Assembly: GCF_002285435.1 (NCBI RefSeq)
Contig: NZ_NSBT01000026.1
Span: 1-64,000, forward strand
Reading direction: 5' to 3'
Length of the DNA: 64,000 nucleotides
DNA from: Actibacterium ureilyticum
GTDB taxonomy: Bacteria; Pseudomonadota; Alphaproteobacteria; Rhodobacterales; Rhodobacteraceae
Shown here: positions 18,004 through 26,911 of the stretch, in pieces
Position numbering within the stretch: position 1 is the stretch's first letter
Layout of the letters: every line of letters begins with the position of its first letter
The notes under the pieces: model-generated
What the model was told of the DNA's origin: nothing
What the model saw: the letters and a program-made list of their open reading frames with translations, nothing else
Database searches by the model: none
Translations under genes and position numbers: made by a program

Positions 18004-18515
18004 GACTTCTTCACGAATTTCGTCAGGATGACGATGCGCTGACCTTCGACGCGGCCCTCGATCTGTTCGGGGTTGTCAGGGACCAGCGCGATATTGCGCA
18101 CCGCCGTGCCGCGTTTGGCGGTGAACCCCGCGCCCTTGACCGGCAGATCCTTGATCAGCACCACCGTATCGCCCACCGACAGGACCGCGCCGTTGCTGTC
18201 GTGATGCACGATATCGGGTTCGGTGGACAGGTCTGCCTCGGCCGCGGCCAGAACCTCGGGCTCCAGATAGGCCATTTCCAGTGTCTCGCGCGCCCAAGGG
18301 GCCTGCGGCAGGGCCTTGAGCAGACGATAGGCGGTGATCTGCACCGGGGCCTCGGTGCTCCAGATCGCCTCGGTCAGGCAGTGCCAGCGGGGGTGGTCCG
18401 TCGGCCCGTTTTCGACCCCGGCCCGGCAATCGGCGCACAGAGCGATCACATGGTCGGTTGCAGCCACGGGCGTTTCGGTTGCAGGTTCGGCGGAACACAA
18501 GGCACATTGCGCCAT
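18000..18515 (-). CDS. PhnA/YjdM-like zinc-ribbon protein
   Basis: A 171-residue protein with an N-terminal zinc ribbon (CALC ... CADC) and the C-terminal PhnA domain (LSVGDTVVLIKDLPVKG ... TKFVKKS), a small beta-barrel. Despite the old name alkylphosphonate utilisation protein, the function is unknown. ATG 18515 follows AAGGA at good spacing; a longer reading upstream is not supported. It converges on the GNAT gene with overlapping stops (CTAG region), leaving no terminator between them. Confidence 0.88.
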   Translation of the reverse strand: MAQCALCSAEPATETPVAATDHVIALCADCRAGVENGPTDHPRWHCLTEAIWSTEAPVQITAYRLLKALPQAPWARETLEMAYLEPEVLAAAEADLSTEPDIVHHDSNGAVLSVGDTVVLIKDLPVKGAGFTAKRGTAVRNIALVPDNPEQIEGRVEGQRIVILTKFVKKS

Positions 18516-18631
18516 GAAGCCATCCTTTCGGGCAGTGGGGCAGGGCAGGTGCGTCCGGGCTAAGCCCTTGCCAGACAAATGTCCATGCAGGGCGGGAATC
18601 ATGTTAGCCTGCGCCGCAGGAGGAATGGACA

Positions 18632-19456
18632 ATGCTGCGCCTTTTCGTGTTTCTGACCCTTCTTGCGCTGCCCGCCCACGCGCAGGAGCGCACGCCCAGC
18701 CACTGTATCGCGCTGGCCCAATCCGCGCCGGGGCTGGAATATGTCGTTCCGGCGTCATACGGGGCGGCGCTGGCGGATGAAACCGTGCGGCTCAGCTATG
18801 TCGATCATTCGACCTTCGTGCTGGAAACGCCGGGCGGGCTGGTCGCGGCCACGGATTTCACCGGGTTTCTGGGCAACGTGCCGCTGATCCCCGATGTGGT
18901 CACGATGAACAACGCCCACGATACCCACTGGACCGCCTTTCCCGACCCCGCCATCCCCCATGTGCTGGAGGGCTGGGCCAGGGACGGGGTGCTGGCCGAT
19001 CACTATCTGGATCTGGGCGAGATGCTGGTGCGCAACGTGCCCACCGACACGCGCGGCGGTTACAGCGGGACGGTGCGGGTCGGCGGCAATTCGATCTTCG
19101 TGTTCGAGGTCGCGGGCCTGTGCATCGGCCATCTGGGCCACCTGCATCACGAACCCGATGCCGCGCAATACGCCGCCCTTGGCCGGATGGATGTGGTGAT
19201 GGCGCCCGTCGATGGCAGCATGACACTGGACCAGCCCAGCATGATCCGGGTGCTGAAACGTCTGCGCGCGTCCATCGTGATCCCGATGCACTGGTTCGGC
19301 GGTTACACGCTGGACCAGTTCCTGATCGGGATGGAGGACGCGTTCCACATCGTCCGTTCCGGCGACACCTCGCTTGAGGTCTCGCTGCGCAACCTGCCGT
19401 CCGAACCCACGATCATGGTGCTTGAACCCGCCTGGCTACGGCCGGGCGACGACTGA
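18632..19456 (+). CDS. secreted MBL-fold metallohydrolase-like protein
   Basis: A 274-residue protein with a signal peptide (LRLFVFLTLLALPAHAQ). The chain looks like an UlaG/YycJ-type metallo-beta-lactamase fold: LSYVDHSTFVLETPGG, then a histidine cluster NNAHDTHWT, GHLGHLHH and IPMHWFGG. The classical HxHxDH motif is replaced by HDTH, so metal binding may differ. AGGAGG precedes ATG 18632. It stands between the PhnA-like gene and a flavoprotein gene; the link to either is unclear. Confidence 0.75.
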   Translation: MLRLFVFLTLLALPAHAQERTPSHCIALAQSAPGLEYVVPASYGAALADETVRLSYVDHSTFVLETPGGLVAATDFTGFLGNVPLIPDVVTMNNAHDTHWTAFPDPAIPHVLEGWARDGVLADHYLDLGEMLVRNVPTDTRGGYSGTVRVGGNSIFVFEVAGLCIGHLGHLHHEPDAAQYAALGRMDVVMAPVDGSMTLDQPSMIRVLKRLRASIVIPMHWFGGYTLDQFLIGMEDAFHIVRSGDTSLEVSLRNLPSEPTIMVLEPAWLRPGDD

Positions 19457-19508
19457 CTTGCACAGCCTGTCCGGGCATGGTTGACCTGCATGTGCAGGAG
19501 GGCCACCG

Positions 19509-20924
19509 ATGCTGAACCCCGTCACCGACGATTTTCTACAGACCCTGCGGGCGCAATTGCCCGCCGATCTGTTCCGCGATCCCGCGCCGCAATACCTTGA
19601 GGAACCGCGCGGCCGTTATGCCGGACAGGCGGGGGTGGTGCTGGCGCCCGCGTCGACCGACCAGGTGGCCGCCATCGTGCGGGCCTGTGCGCAGGCGCGG
19701 GTGGGGGTCGTGCCCTATGGCGGTGGTACCGGGCTGGTGGGCGGGCAGGTTCTGTCAGACGGCCCCGCGCCGGTGGTGCTGTCGCTGGAACGGATGAACG
19801 CGGTGCGCGCGCTGCATGCGGCGGAGAACGTGATCGTGGCCGAGGCCGGCGTGATCCTGGCCGACCTGCGTGCGGCGGCCCAGGGGGCGGGGCGGCTTTT
19901 CCCGCTGTCGCTGGCCTCGGAAGGGTCGGCGCGGATCGGCGGCTGTCTGGCGACCAATGCGGGCGGGGTCAATGTGCTGCGCTATGGCAACGCGCGGGAC
20001 CTGTGCCTGGGGGTCGAGGCGGTGCTGCCCGACGGCACGGTGCTGAACGGGCTGAGCCGCCTGCGCAAGGACAATACCGGCTATGACCTGCGCGACCTGC
20101 TGATCGGGGCCGAGGGGACGCTGGGCATCATCACCGCGGCGTCGCTGAAGCTGTTGCCGCGGCCCACGGCCAATGGCACCGCGCTGCTTGTGGTGCCCGA
20201 CCCCGCCGCGGCGCTGGCGCTGCTGGACATGGCCCGCGGTATCGCGGGGGATGCCGTGTCGGCGTTCGAGCTGATCTCGGGCGTGGGGCTGGATTTTCTG
20301 GCCGAAACTTTGCCCGATATCCGCCAGCCCTTTGCCAGCCGCCATGACTGGATGGTGCTGGTCGAACTGGGCCTGTTCGGCGACCAGAACCCGGACGAGG
20401 TTCTGACCGACCTTTATGGCCACGCGGCCGAGGCCGGGCTGGTGTCAAACGGGCTGATCGCCCAAAGCGAGGGTCAGCGGGCCGAGCTGTGGTCGATCCG
20501 CGAACATATCCCCGAGGGCAACCGGCGCATCGGCTCGGTCTCATCCCACGATATTTCGGTGCCGATCTCGGCGATCCCGGATTTCATCGAAAAAGGCGCG
20601 CAGGTGATCGCGGGTCTGGGCGATTTCCGCATCAACTGTTTCGGCCATCTGGGCGATGGCAACCTGCATTTCAACGTGTTCCCGATGCCGGGCAAGACTC
20701 GCGCGGACCACCACGCCGAACGCGACGCAATCAAGCGCGCGGTGCACGATCTGGTGCATGAAATGGGCGGCTCCGTCAGCGCCGAACATGGCGTCGGACG
20801 GCTGAAGGTCGAGGATCTGGAACGCTATGGCGATCCGGGCAAGCTGTCGGCGATGCGCGCGATCAAGGCGGCGCTGGACCCGGCGGGGATCATGAACCCC
20901 GGCGCGGTGCTGCACGGCGGATAG
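19509..20924 (+). CDS. FAD-linked oxidase (GlcD / D-2-hydroxyacid dehydrogenase family)
   Basis: A 471-residue flavoprotein. The N-terminal PCMH FAD domain shows VPYGGGTGLVGGQV and EGSARIGGCLATNAGG; the C-terminal cap has FGHLGDGNLHFNVFP and SAEHGVGRLK, both typical of D-lactate, D-2-hydroxyglutarate and glycolate dehydrogenases. No iron-sulfur motif is present. The best guess is a D-2-hydroxyglutarate or D-lactate dehydrogenase. An AGGAG site sits before the ATG. No glcE/glcF partners are next to it, which argues against glycolate oxidase. Confidence 0.9.
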   Translation: MLNPVTDDFLQTLRAQLPADLFRDPAPQYLEEPRGRYAGQAGVVLAPASTDQVAAIVRACAQARVGVVPYGGGTGLVGGQVLSDGPAPVVLSLERMNAVRALHAAENVIVAEAGVILADLRAAAQGAGRLFPLSLASEGSARIGGCLATNAGGVNVLRYGNARDLCLGVEAVLPDGTVLNGLSRLRKDNTGYDLRDLLIGAEGTLGIITAASLKLLPRPTANGTALLVVPDPAAALALLDMARGIAGDAVSAFELISGVGLDFLAETLPDIRQPFASRHDWMVLVELGLFGDQNPDEVLTDLYGHAAEAGLVSNGLIAQSEGQRAELWSIREHIPEGNRRIGSVSSHDISVPISAIPDFIEKGAQVIAGLGDFRINCFGHLGDGNLHFNVFPMPGKTRADHHAERDAIKRAVHDLVHEMGGSVSAEHGVGRLKVEDLERYGDPGKLSAMRAIKAALDPAGIMNPGAVLHGG

Positions 20925-20964
20925 GGCGGCGCGCGGTCGCGCGCCACCCAACGTGACCTTGCGC

Positions 20965-21444
20965 TTATTGCGGCAGGATCACCTTGTCGATCACGTGGAT
21001 CACGCCGTTCGACGCCTCGATATCCGCGGCGGTCACGGTGGCGTCATTGACCATCACGCCATTGTCCAGGTCGATCATCACCTCGCCGCCCTGCACGGTG
21101 GCGGCCATCATGTCATCGCTCAGGTCGGTCGACATCACCTTGCCCGGCACCACGTGATAGGTCAGGATCGAAACCAGCTGATCCTTGTTCTCGGGCTTCA
21201 GCAGATCCTCCAACGTGCCTTCGGGCAGGGCGGCAAAAGCGTCATCGGTGGGGGCGAAGACGGTGAAGGGTCCCTCGCCCTTCAGGGTGTCGACCAGCCC
21301 CGCCGCCTGCACGGCCGCGACCAGCGTTTCGAAATCTTCCGACCCGGCGGCGGTGTCGACGATATCCATCGAATGGCCCCCGGCCATGGCGGCGGTGCCC
21401 AGGAAAGCGGTGGTCAGCGTGGTCAATGCAATGGTACGAAACAT
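20965..21444 (-). CDS. secreted fasciclin (FAS1) domain protein
   Basis: A 159-residue protein with a signal peptide ([20 protein letters not shown]) and one FAS1 domain. The two conserved blocks are [17 protein letters not shown] (H1) and [12 protein letters not shown] (H2), with YHVVPGKV between. FAS1 proteins mediate adhesion or bind lipids in the periplasm or outside. It faces the flavoprotein gene tail-to-tail. The start has AGGAG upstream. Single-domain copies like this are common in marine alphaproteobacteria. Confidence 0.93.
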   Translation of the reverse strand: MFRTIALTTLTTAFLGTAAMAGGHSMDIVDTAAGSEDFETLVAAVQAAGLVDTLKGEGPFTVFAPTDDAFAALPEGTLEDLLKPENKDQLVSILTYHVVPGKVMSTDLSDDMMAATVQGGEVMIDLDNGVMVNDATVTAADIEASNGVIHVIDKVILPQ

Positions 21445-21606
21445 GTGGGTCTCCTCTCAGGGTTCTGCCGGAATTGGCATATGCCCCGATACGCAGCCCC
21501 CATGCGCTGGGATCACCCCGCCACGCCGGTTGTGGCGCTTGACGGCGCGTGCGGCCGCGCTAAGCCCGGGGCCCGCTGGGTTTCCACTCAATTCATTGTG
21601 ATCGGT

Positions 21607-21705
21607 TCAGGCGCCTTCGAAGCCCGAAGGCACGTGAACATCCATCCCAAGCCGCCGCCCGCCCGGTTCCGGCAGGTCGACGAAAAAGGCGCATCCGACG
21701 GCGCG
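21607..21705 (-). pseudogene. decayed copy of the apt 3' end
   Basis: Positions 21607-21700 align with the true apt 3' end (22731-22836), in the same orientation. About 83 of 94 aligned bases match, and the copy lacks 12 bases. It stays in frame: VGCAFFVDLPEPGG and LGMDVHV then FEGA and a stop, against [21 protein letters not shown] and FEGA in apt. No homology continues toward a start codon, so it is a 5'-truncated remnant. The RTX gene lies between the two copies. Confidence 0.8.
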
Positions 21706-21726
21706 GCGATGCGCGCGGGGTGAAAT

Positions 21727-21755
21727 GTGTTGCGGGCCCGTCGCGCCCGCAACAC
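21727..21755 (-). terminator. hairpin after the RTX gene
   Basis: GTGTTGCGGGC and GCCCGCAACAC form a perfect 11-bp stem with a seven-base loop, 20 bases beyond the RTX stop. The T run after it is weak (ATTTCA), so termination is likely but not certain. Confidence 0.65.
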
Positions 21756-21775
21756 GTCCAACCGTTACTCGTTAC

Positions 21776-22609
21776 TCACACAAGCTCGAAATTCTCGACC
21801 GTGAAATCGGGCAGCGCCGCAATGGCGTCGTCCCCGGTCAGGTTGTTCAGGTTGGCCAGCACCGAAAACGCGCCGCCATCGCCCAGATCCTGGGAATAGA
21901 CCAGGCGGTTGATGCCCAGCGTGGCGTTGAAATAGACAAAGAAGCCCTCGTCGGCGGTCAGCGCGTCATTGTCGGCGATGGCTTGCGCGGCGGCGCGGGC
22001 GTTCACGAATTCATCCTGCACGACGATCAGATTCGCGTTGCCCGAAATCTCGTTCACCAGCCCGTTCACGAACTCGAAACTGTCGACATCGAAATCGTCG
22101 GAATTCAGCGCCAGCGTATCCTCGGCAATGTCGAAATCCTCGACCTGATCGGGTTTGTTGACGCCCGGGATCAGGCCCGGTTCGGGGGCGGCGGGGGTGT
22201 TGCCGTTGAAGGGATCGCCGCTGAACACAAAGGTGTCCGCGCCCTTGCCGCCGATCAGGGTGTCGACGCCTGCGCCGCCTTCCAGCACGTCGCGCCCCGC
22301 ACCGCCGTCCAGCAGATCGTCGCCTTCGCCCCCCTTCAGCCGGTCCCGCCCGAACCCGCCATGAAGCTTGTCATTGCCGTTCCCGCCTTTCAGGACATCG
22401 CGGCCAAAGCCCCCGAACAGGTCGTCATCGCCATCGCCGCCGAACAACCGGTCGCGCCCGGTCAGGCCAAAGACGATGTCGTCGCCGTCACCGGCATCGA
22501 TCACGTCGGCACGCAGCCGGCCGATCAGCTTGTCGTTGCCATCGGTGCCGAAGATCGACCCGAACCGGCTGGGCAGCAGGGCAAAGGAAAAGAAGAAGGG
22601 AAAAGACAT
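21776..22609 (-). CDS. RTX (hemolysin-type calcium-binding) secreted protein
   Basis: A 277-residue protein. Residues 25 to about 130 hold a run of RTX nonapeptides (GGDGDDDLFGG, GGNGNDKLHGG, GGEGDDLLDGG, GGAGVDTLIGG), which bind calcium as a beta-roll. They are followed by a peptidase_M10_C-like part (GADTFVFSGDPF ... DQVEDFDIAEDTLAL). There is no Sec signal; type I secretion through a C-terminal signal is expected. ATG 22609 has GAGG eight bases upstream. No ABC exporter genes are near. No catalytic domain is present, so it is probably a surface or matrix protein rather than a toxin. Confidence 0.9.
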   Translation of the reverse strand: MSFPFFFSFALLPSRFGSIFGTDGNDKLIGRLRADVIDAGDGDDIVFGLTGRDRLFGGDGDDDLFGGFGRDVLKGGNGNDKLHGGFGRDRLKGGEGDDLLDGGAGRDVLEGGAGVDTLIGGKGADTFVFSGDPFNGNTPAAPEPGLIPGVNKPDQVEDFDIAEDTLALNSDDFDVDSFEFVNGLVNEISGNANLIVVQDEFVNARAAAQAIADNDALTADEGFFVYFNATLGINRLVYSQDLGDGGAFSVLANLNNLTGDDAIAALPDFTVENFELV

Positions 22610-22730
22610 GTCTGACCTCGTCTGTGCAATGATGCTGAGCAAGGACCGCCGTCGCAGCAGTCCCTGTTACAGACGTGCACAGGGTCGGTTTAGTCCGGCA
22701 TAACCGAAACGTGATCAGGCTGCGGGGATA

Positions 22731-23270
22731 TCAGGCGCCTTCGAATTCGCACAGCACGTGAACATCCATGCCGAGTGCCTCGAGCTTCTGCCGCCCGCCC
22801 AGTTCCGGCAGGTCGACGATAAAGGCGCATCCGACGATCTCGCCGCCCAGACGTTCGATCAGCTTGATGCCCGCCTCTGCCGTACCGCCGGTGGCCAGCA
22901 GGTCATCGACCACCAGGATCCGTTCGCCGGGCTGAATCGCGTCATCGTGGATCTCGACCACGGCCTCGCCATATTCCAGCGTGTATTCTTCGCTGATGAC
23001 CGTGCCGGGCAGCTTGCCCTTCTTGCGCACGGGCACGAAGCCCACGGTCAGCTGGTGCGCAATTGCGCCGCCCAGGATGAAACCGCGCGCCTCAAGCCCC
23101 ACCACCTTGTCGATCGGTTGCCCGGCATAGGGGTGCAGCATCTGGTCGATGGCCATCCGGAACCCGCGCGGATCGGCGAACAGCGTCGTCACATCGCGAA
23201 ACATGATCCCTTCATGCGGGAAGTCGACGATGGTGCGGATGTAATCCTTGACGGTGGGGCGGTTTTGCAT
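22731..23270 (-). CDS. apt: adenine phosphoribosyltransferase
   Basis: Purine salvage enzyme making AMP from adenine and PRPP; 179 residues. The PRPP motif is [14 protein letters not shown], and [25 protein letters not shown] and the flexible loop EYTLEYG are all typical. ATG 23270 gives the usual N-terminus ([17 protein letters not shown]). Its last 106 bases recur, decayed, at 21607-21700 on the far side of the RTX gene, suggesting that DNA was inserted next to the apt 3' end. Confidence 0.96.
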   Translation of the reverse strand: MQNRPTVKDYIRTIVDFPHEGIMFRDVTTLFADPRGFRMAIDQMLHPYAGQPIDKVVGLEARGFILGGAIAHQLTVGFVPVRKKGKLPGTVISEEYTLEYGEAVVEIHDDAIQPGERILVVDDLLATGGTAEAGIKLIERLGGEIVGCAFIVDLPELGGRQKLEALGMDVHVLCEFEGA

Positions 23271-23329
23271 CGGGCCGGTCCTTGGGCTGTACCTTGGTCG
23301 GTTCTGTCCGATGCCGCGCCCCGGTGCGA

Positions 23330-23449
23330 TCATTTCTTCGAATTATTGCTGAAGAACCGATAGGCCCGTTCCGGGATCCACCGAAGATGCGGTTTGCGCC
23401 AATCCATCCGGTCGCGGATGATCAGGCTGTGTGCGGTGTGAATGTTCAT
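23330..23449 (-). CDS. 39-residue basic protein, unknown
   Basis: A short reading frame beginning [17 protein letters not shown], with AGGA seven bases before the ATG. It is basic and ends in a serine/asparagine/lysine tail. It is divergent from the RHH-type gene on the other strand, with a 12-bp palindrome in the shared upstream region. Coding is supported by the ribosome site and length only. It might be a small partner or target of that regulator, or a chance frame. Confidence 0.45.
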   Translation of the reverse strand: MNIHTAHSLIIRDRMDWRKPHLRWIPERAYRFFSNNSKK

Positions 23450-23504
23450 TTCTGCTTCCTTTTTGTTGCGGCTGCCCCTACCATGTAACGCTGATGCATA
23501 GGAT

Positions 23505-23516
23505 ATGTATATACAT
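23505..23516. promoter_or_regulatory. 12-bp perfect palindrome (candidate operator)
   Basis: ATGTATATACAT is self-complementary, AT-rich in a GC-rich genome, and lies between two divergent small genes at the proposed start of the RHH-type gene. Autoregulation by that protein is a natural guess. Confidence 0.45.
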
Positions 23517-23728
23517 TGACTTTGCGTAACGTCAAGGCTGCCGGAACTGACGCGTTGAACAAGAAAAGCCCTAAGAAATCGTATAAGAAGAACAGTCAGC
23601 TGGTTTTGCGCCTTGATAAGGAAGAGCGTGACGCCTTTGTCGAGCGCTGCAAGGAGCTGGACACATCTGCCGCGCGCGAGATCCGCGGCTTCATCCGGCG
23701 GTTCCTGAAAGACCACCCCGAAGAGTGA
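23516..23728 (+). CDS. small RHH-like DNA-binding protein
   Basis: About 57-70 residues. A lysine-rich N-terminal arm (LNKKSPKKSYKKNS) is followed by one strand (QLVLRLDKEER) and two helices (DAFVERCKELDTSAAREIRGFIRRFL), which fits a ribbon-helix-helix fold. No ATG is available in frame; TTG 23516, 23522 or 23555 are candidates, so the true N-terminus is uncertain. No toxin gene follows, so an antitoxin role is not supported. It converges on the IalB-like gene with five bases between stops. Confidence 0.6.
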   Translation: MTLRNVKAAGTDALNKKSPKKSYKKNSQLVLRLDKEERDAFVERCKELDTSAAREIRGFIRRFLKDHPEE

Positions 23729-23733
23729 TCCGC

Positions 23734-24297
23734 TCAGGACGCTGGCAGCAGGGCGCGCGCGCGTGACTGGCTGCGGAAATCGGCCAGCGCGTCGGCGAAC
23801 CCGTCCAGCGGCCAGGTGATGTCGCGCGCGTTGCCATGCCGGTCGATGAAGACAAAGCGCATCGCGTCGCCTTCGGTCATTGCGCCCAGCAGTTCTGCGG
23901 CGCCGTCGTCGCGGAACGTGCAGGACAGCCCGGTCAGACAGCCCGGGCGGCGGGTGCGCCAGCGAACCGTGTCGCCGGTATCGATCCGAAAGCCGTTGGG
24001 CGAAAACAGCGTGCCCGGCTCCAGCCCGAACTCGACATTCTCGCGCCCCTCTTCGGCGACGATGAACAGGAATTGCGCCGCGAATTCGGGGCGGGGCGAA
24101 AACACATCGACATAGCGGATATAGCAGCGCTGGTTCAGGGTGCCATTTTCCTCGCGCTCGTCGCACATGCTGTTCCAGATGCCGAAGGTCTGGAAATGTT
24201 TGACCCGCCAGTTACCGGGGGTGTCGTTGCCCTCCAGATCCTGGGCCAACACGGGCAGGGCGGTCAGAAGAAGGTAGATAAAGGCGCGGCGCAGCAT
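23734..24297 (-). CDS. secreted IalB-like (invasion-associated locus B) protein
   Basis: A 187-residue protein with a signal peptide (LRRAFIYLLLTALPVLAQ). The mature chain carries family-like features: an early GNWRVKHF tryptophan segment, four cysteines (MCDERE, QRCYIRY, RPGCLTG, LSCTFRD) probably forming two disulfides, and MTEGDAMRFVF. In this group IalB-like proteins are general periplasmic proteins, not necessarily virulence factors. ATG 24297 has GGAG at good distance. Similarity is moderate, so the family call is tentative. Confidence 0.7.
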   Translation of the reverse strand: MLRRAFIYLLLTALPVLAQDLEGNDTPGNWRVKHFQTFGIWNSMCDEREENGTLNQRCYIRYVDVFSPRPEFAAQFLFIVAEEGRENVEFGLEPGTLFSPNGFRIDTGDTVRWRTRRPGCLTGLSCTFRDDGAAELLGAMTEGDAMRFVFIDRHGNARDITWPLDGFADALADFRSQSRARALLPAS

Positions 24298-24496
24298 GGC
24301 AGATCTCCGGTTCAAACTGGGCGGCAGTTGCGCAGGCTGCGGCGGCGAAGTCCAATCACGGCGGGCCAAGCTTTCGTGATATGCCGATGTTGCAAAGCCG
24401 CTATGCAATTTTTATTTTTCCGGTTCCCCGGTTTCCGGACATGCGGCGATGCGATAGAAGGCGCGGCAAACACCCCCCAAAGCCAGGACATGACCC

Positions 24497-26125
24497 ATGG
24501 CGCGATCCATGCTAGCGGCCTTTGCCAGCCGTGTATCACTTGCCAATTTCCAGACCCCCACCCAGGGGCTGACCCTTGCCGGGTTCAAGACCGAGATCCT
24601 GGCCGGGCTGACCGTCGCGCTGGCGCTGGTGCCCGAGGCGGTGGCCTTTGCCTTTGTCGCGGGGGTGCATCCGCTGGTGGGGCTTTACGCCGCGTTTATG
24701 GTGGGGCTGATCACCGCGCTGCTGGGCGGGCGGCCGGGGATGATCTCGGGCGCGACCGGGGCGCTGGCGGTTGTCATGGTGGCGCTGGTGGCCGAACACG
24801 GGGTGGAATACCTGTTCGCGACCGTGGTGCTGATGGGGATCATTCAGATCGCGGCGGGGATCTTCCGGCTGGGCAAGTTCATCCGGCTGGTGCCGCATCC
24901 GGTGATGCTGGGCTTCGTGAACGGGCTGGCCATCGTGATCTTCCTGGCGCAGCTGACGCAGTTCAAGGTGCCCGGCTCTGCCGAGGTTTCGGGCCACGGC
25001 ATGTCGGGCGGCGACTGGCTGTCGGGCTGGCCGCTGATCACCATGCTGGCGCTGGTGGCCGCGACGATGGCGATCATTTGGGTCATGCCCAAGATCACCC
25101 GCGCGATCCCCGCGCCGCTGGCCGGGATCGGGATCGTGGCGATCCTGGTCATCGCCTTTGGCATCGACGTGCCGCGCGTGGGCGACATGGCCTCGATCGA
25201 GGGGGGGCTGCCGAGCTTTCACCTGCCGATGGTGCCGCTGAACCTGGAAACGCTGAACATCATCCTGCCCTATGCGCTGATCCTGGCGGCCATCGGCCTG
25301 ATCGAAAGCCTGCTGACGCTGAACCTGGTGGGCGAGATCACCGGCCAGCGCGGCGGCGCCAGCAAGGAATGCGTGGCCCAGGGCGCGGCGAATGTCGTGA
25401 CCGGGTTCTTCGGCGGCATGGGCGGGTGCGCGATGATCGGTCAGTCGATGATCAACGTGAAATCGGGCGGTCGCACGCGGATCTCGGGTGTGTCGGCGGC
25501 GCTGTTCCTGCTGCTGTTCATCGTGGTGGCCGCGCCGCTGATCGAACAGATCCCGCTGGCCGCGCTTGTGGGCGTGATGTTCATGGTTGTGATCGGCACT
25601 TTCGCCTGGCAGTCGCTGACCATCATGCGGAAAATCCCGCTGGCCGATGCGCTGGTGATCGTGCTGGTGACGATCACGACCGTCTTCTATGACCTGGCGA
25701 CCGCCGTTGTGGTGGGCGTGATCGTGTCGGCTCTGGAATATGCGTGGCAGAACGCCTCGCGCATCCATGCCAAGGTCTATGAAACACCCGAGGGCGCCAA
25801 GGTCTATCAGGTCAAGGGCCCGCTCTTCTTCGGCTCGACCGACGGGTTTGTCGAGCTGTTCACGCCCGAAAGCGACCCCGCCCATGTGGTGATTGATTTC
25901 GCCGACAGCCGGGTGGCCGACCAATCGGCACTGACCGCGATCGAAGCCGTCGCTGCGAAATACGAGGCCGCGGGGAAAAAGGTGCAGCTGCGCCATCTCA
26001 GCCGCGATTGTCACCGGCTGCTGGAAAAGGCCGGGCAACTGATGGTCGACAGCGGCGATGACCCCGATTACCAGGTCGCGGTCGATTACAGCGTGCGCAC
26101 CGGCATCCTGGGTGGCGGGCACTAA
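24497..26125 (+). CDS. SulP family anion transporter with STAS domain
   Basis: A 542-residue inner-membrane carrier of the SLC26/SulP family (sulfate, bicarbonate or similar anions). Residues about 30-400 form the membrane core, with the signature [25 protein letters not shown] cytoplasmic STAS domain follows (residues about 430-525; [22 protein letters not shown]). No carbonic anhydrase or sulfate genes are adjacent, so the substrate is open; bicarbonate or sulfate are the usual ones. It is monocistronic and followed by two GC-rich hairpins. Confidence 0.92.
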   Translation: MARSMLAAFASRVSLANFQTPTQGLTLAGFKTEILAGLTVALALVPEAVAFAFVAGVHPLVGLYAAFMVGLITALLGGRPGMISGATGALAVVMVALVAEHGVEYLFATVVLMGIIQIAAGIFRLGKFIRLVPHPVMLGFVNGLAIVIFLAQLTQFKVPGSAEVSGHGMSGGDWLSGWPLITMLALVAATMAIIWVMPKITRAIPAPLAGIGIVAILVIAFGIDVPRVGDMASIEGGLPSFHLPMVPLNLETLNIILPYALILAAIGLIESLLTLNLVGEITGQRGGASKECVAQGAANVVTGFFGGMGGCAMIGQSMINVKSGGRTRISGVSAALFLLLFIVVAAPLIEQIPLAALVGVMFMVVIGTFAWQSLTIMRKIPLADALVIVLVTITTVFYDLATAVVVGVIVSALEYAWQNASRIHAKVYETPEGAKVYQVKGPLFFGSTDGFVELFTPESDPAHVVIDFADSRVADQSALTAIEAVAAKYEAAGKKVQLRHLSRDCHRLLEKAGQLMVDSGDDPDYQVAVDYSVRTGILGGGH

Positions 26126-26151
26126 GAACCCGACCTTGCCGCTGGGCCGTC

Positions 26152-26224
26152 GCCCGGCCAACGGCCGGGCCGCGTGCGGCCCGTCCCCCGTGGGCGGGGC
26201 GGACGCGCGCCCCCTGCGGGGCGC
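26152..26224. terminator. two GC-rich hairpins between convergent genes
   Basis: GCCCGGCC-AAC-GGCCGGGC (26152-26170) is a perfect 8-bp stem; GCGCCCC-CCTGC-like loop-GGGGCGC (26207-26224) adds a 7-bp stem. They separate the SulP and flavin reductase genes. No T tract is present, so they may block or insulate rather than act as classical terminators. Confidence 0.5.
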
Positions 26225-26832
26225 TAGCTCTGGGCGGGACGGTTCAGGCTGAACAGCTCGCGCACAACGGCATAGTCGCGATAGCCCAGCCGGGCCAGCG
26301 GCTGGAACCGGGTCACATCCAGCATCCCGTCCACCATAAAGGCATCGTCGATATGCACGCCCGTCACCTCGCCGAAGACGGCGAAGTTCGACGCCCCCTC
26401 CAGCGCGACCACCTGGGTCAGGCGGCATTCCAGATGCGCGGGCGCGGCGGCCACGCGGGCGCAGTCGATGGTTTCGCAAGGCAGCTTTTCCAGCCCGGCT
26501 TCGGCGAACTCGTCCACCGCGCGCCCATAACCGCCCGATGTCACGTTCATCGCATCGCGCAGCGCGAATGACACGATGTTCACGCAGAAAACCCCGGTTT
26601 CGCGGATATTGCCCAGGCTGTCCTTGGTGTCGTCGCGGTCGGCCTTGGCCGAGGTCGAGGCGAACATCACCTGCGGCGGGGTATAGGCCACGGCGTTGAA
26701 GAACGAATAGGGCGCCAGGTTGTCGCGGCCCGCCCCGTCGCGGGTCGAGATCCAGCCGATGGGGCGCGGTGTCACGATGGCATTGAACGGGTTGTGCGGC
26801 AGGCCATGGCCGTCGGCGGGGCGATAGAACAT
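26224..26832 (-). CDS. flavin reductase-like FMN-binding protein
   Basis: A 202-residue member of the flavin reductase / DIM6-NTAB family. The N-terminal ITPRP-like motif VTPRPIGWISTRD and YSFFNAVAYTPPQVMFAS bind FMN; CVNIVSFALRDAMN is also typical. Such proteins reduce flavin or serve as oxygenase partners, but no oxygenase is adjacent. The gene is alone on this strand and converges on the SulP gene. Confidence 0.88.
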   Translation of the reverse strand: MFYRPADGHGLPHNPFNAIVTPRPIGWISTRDGAGRDNLAPYSFFNAVAYTPPQVMFASTSAKADRDDTKDSLGNIRETGVFCVNIVSFALRDAMNVTSGGYGRAVDEFAEAGLEKLPCETIDCARVAAAPAHLECRLTQVVALEGASNFAVFGEVTGVHIDDAFMVDGMLDVTRFQPLARLGYRDYAVVRELFSLNRPAQS

Positions 26833-26911
26833 TCGGCGGGTATCCCAAGTTGCGTTGCCCCAGACCTAGCGCGCGTGCTAGGGCCGTTCCAGAGGCAATG
26901 CAGGACAGACC

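Noticed and set aside
23516-23728. RHH-like gene as the antitoxin of a toxin-antitoxin pair
   Set aside because: No toxin-like gene follows or precedes on the same strand; the next gene is a convergent secreted protein.
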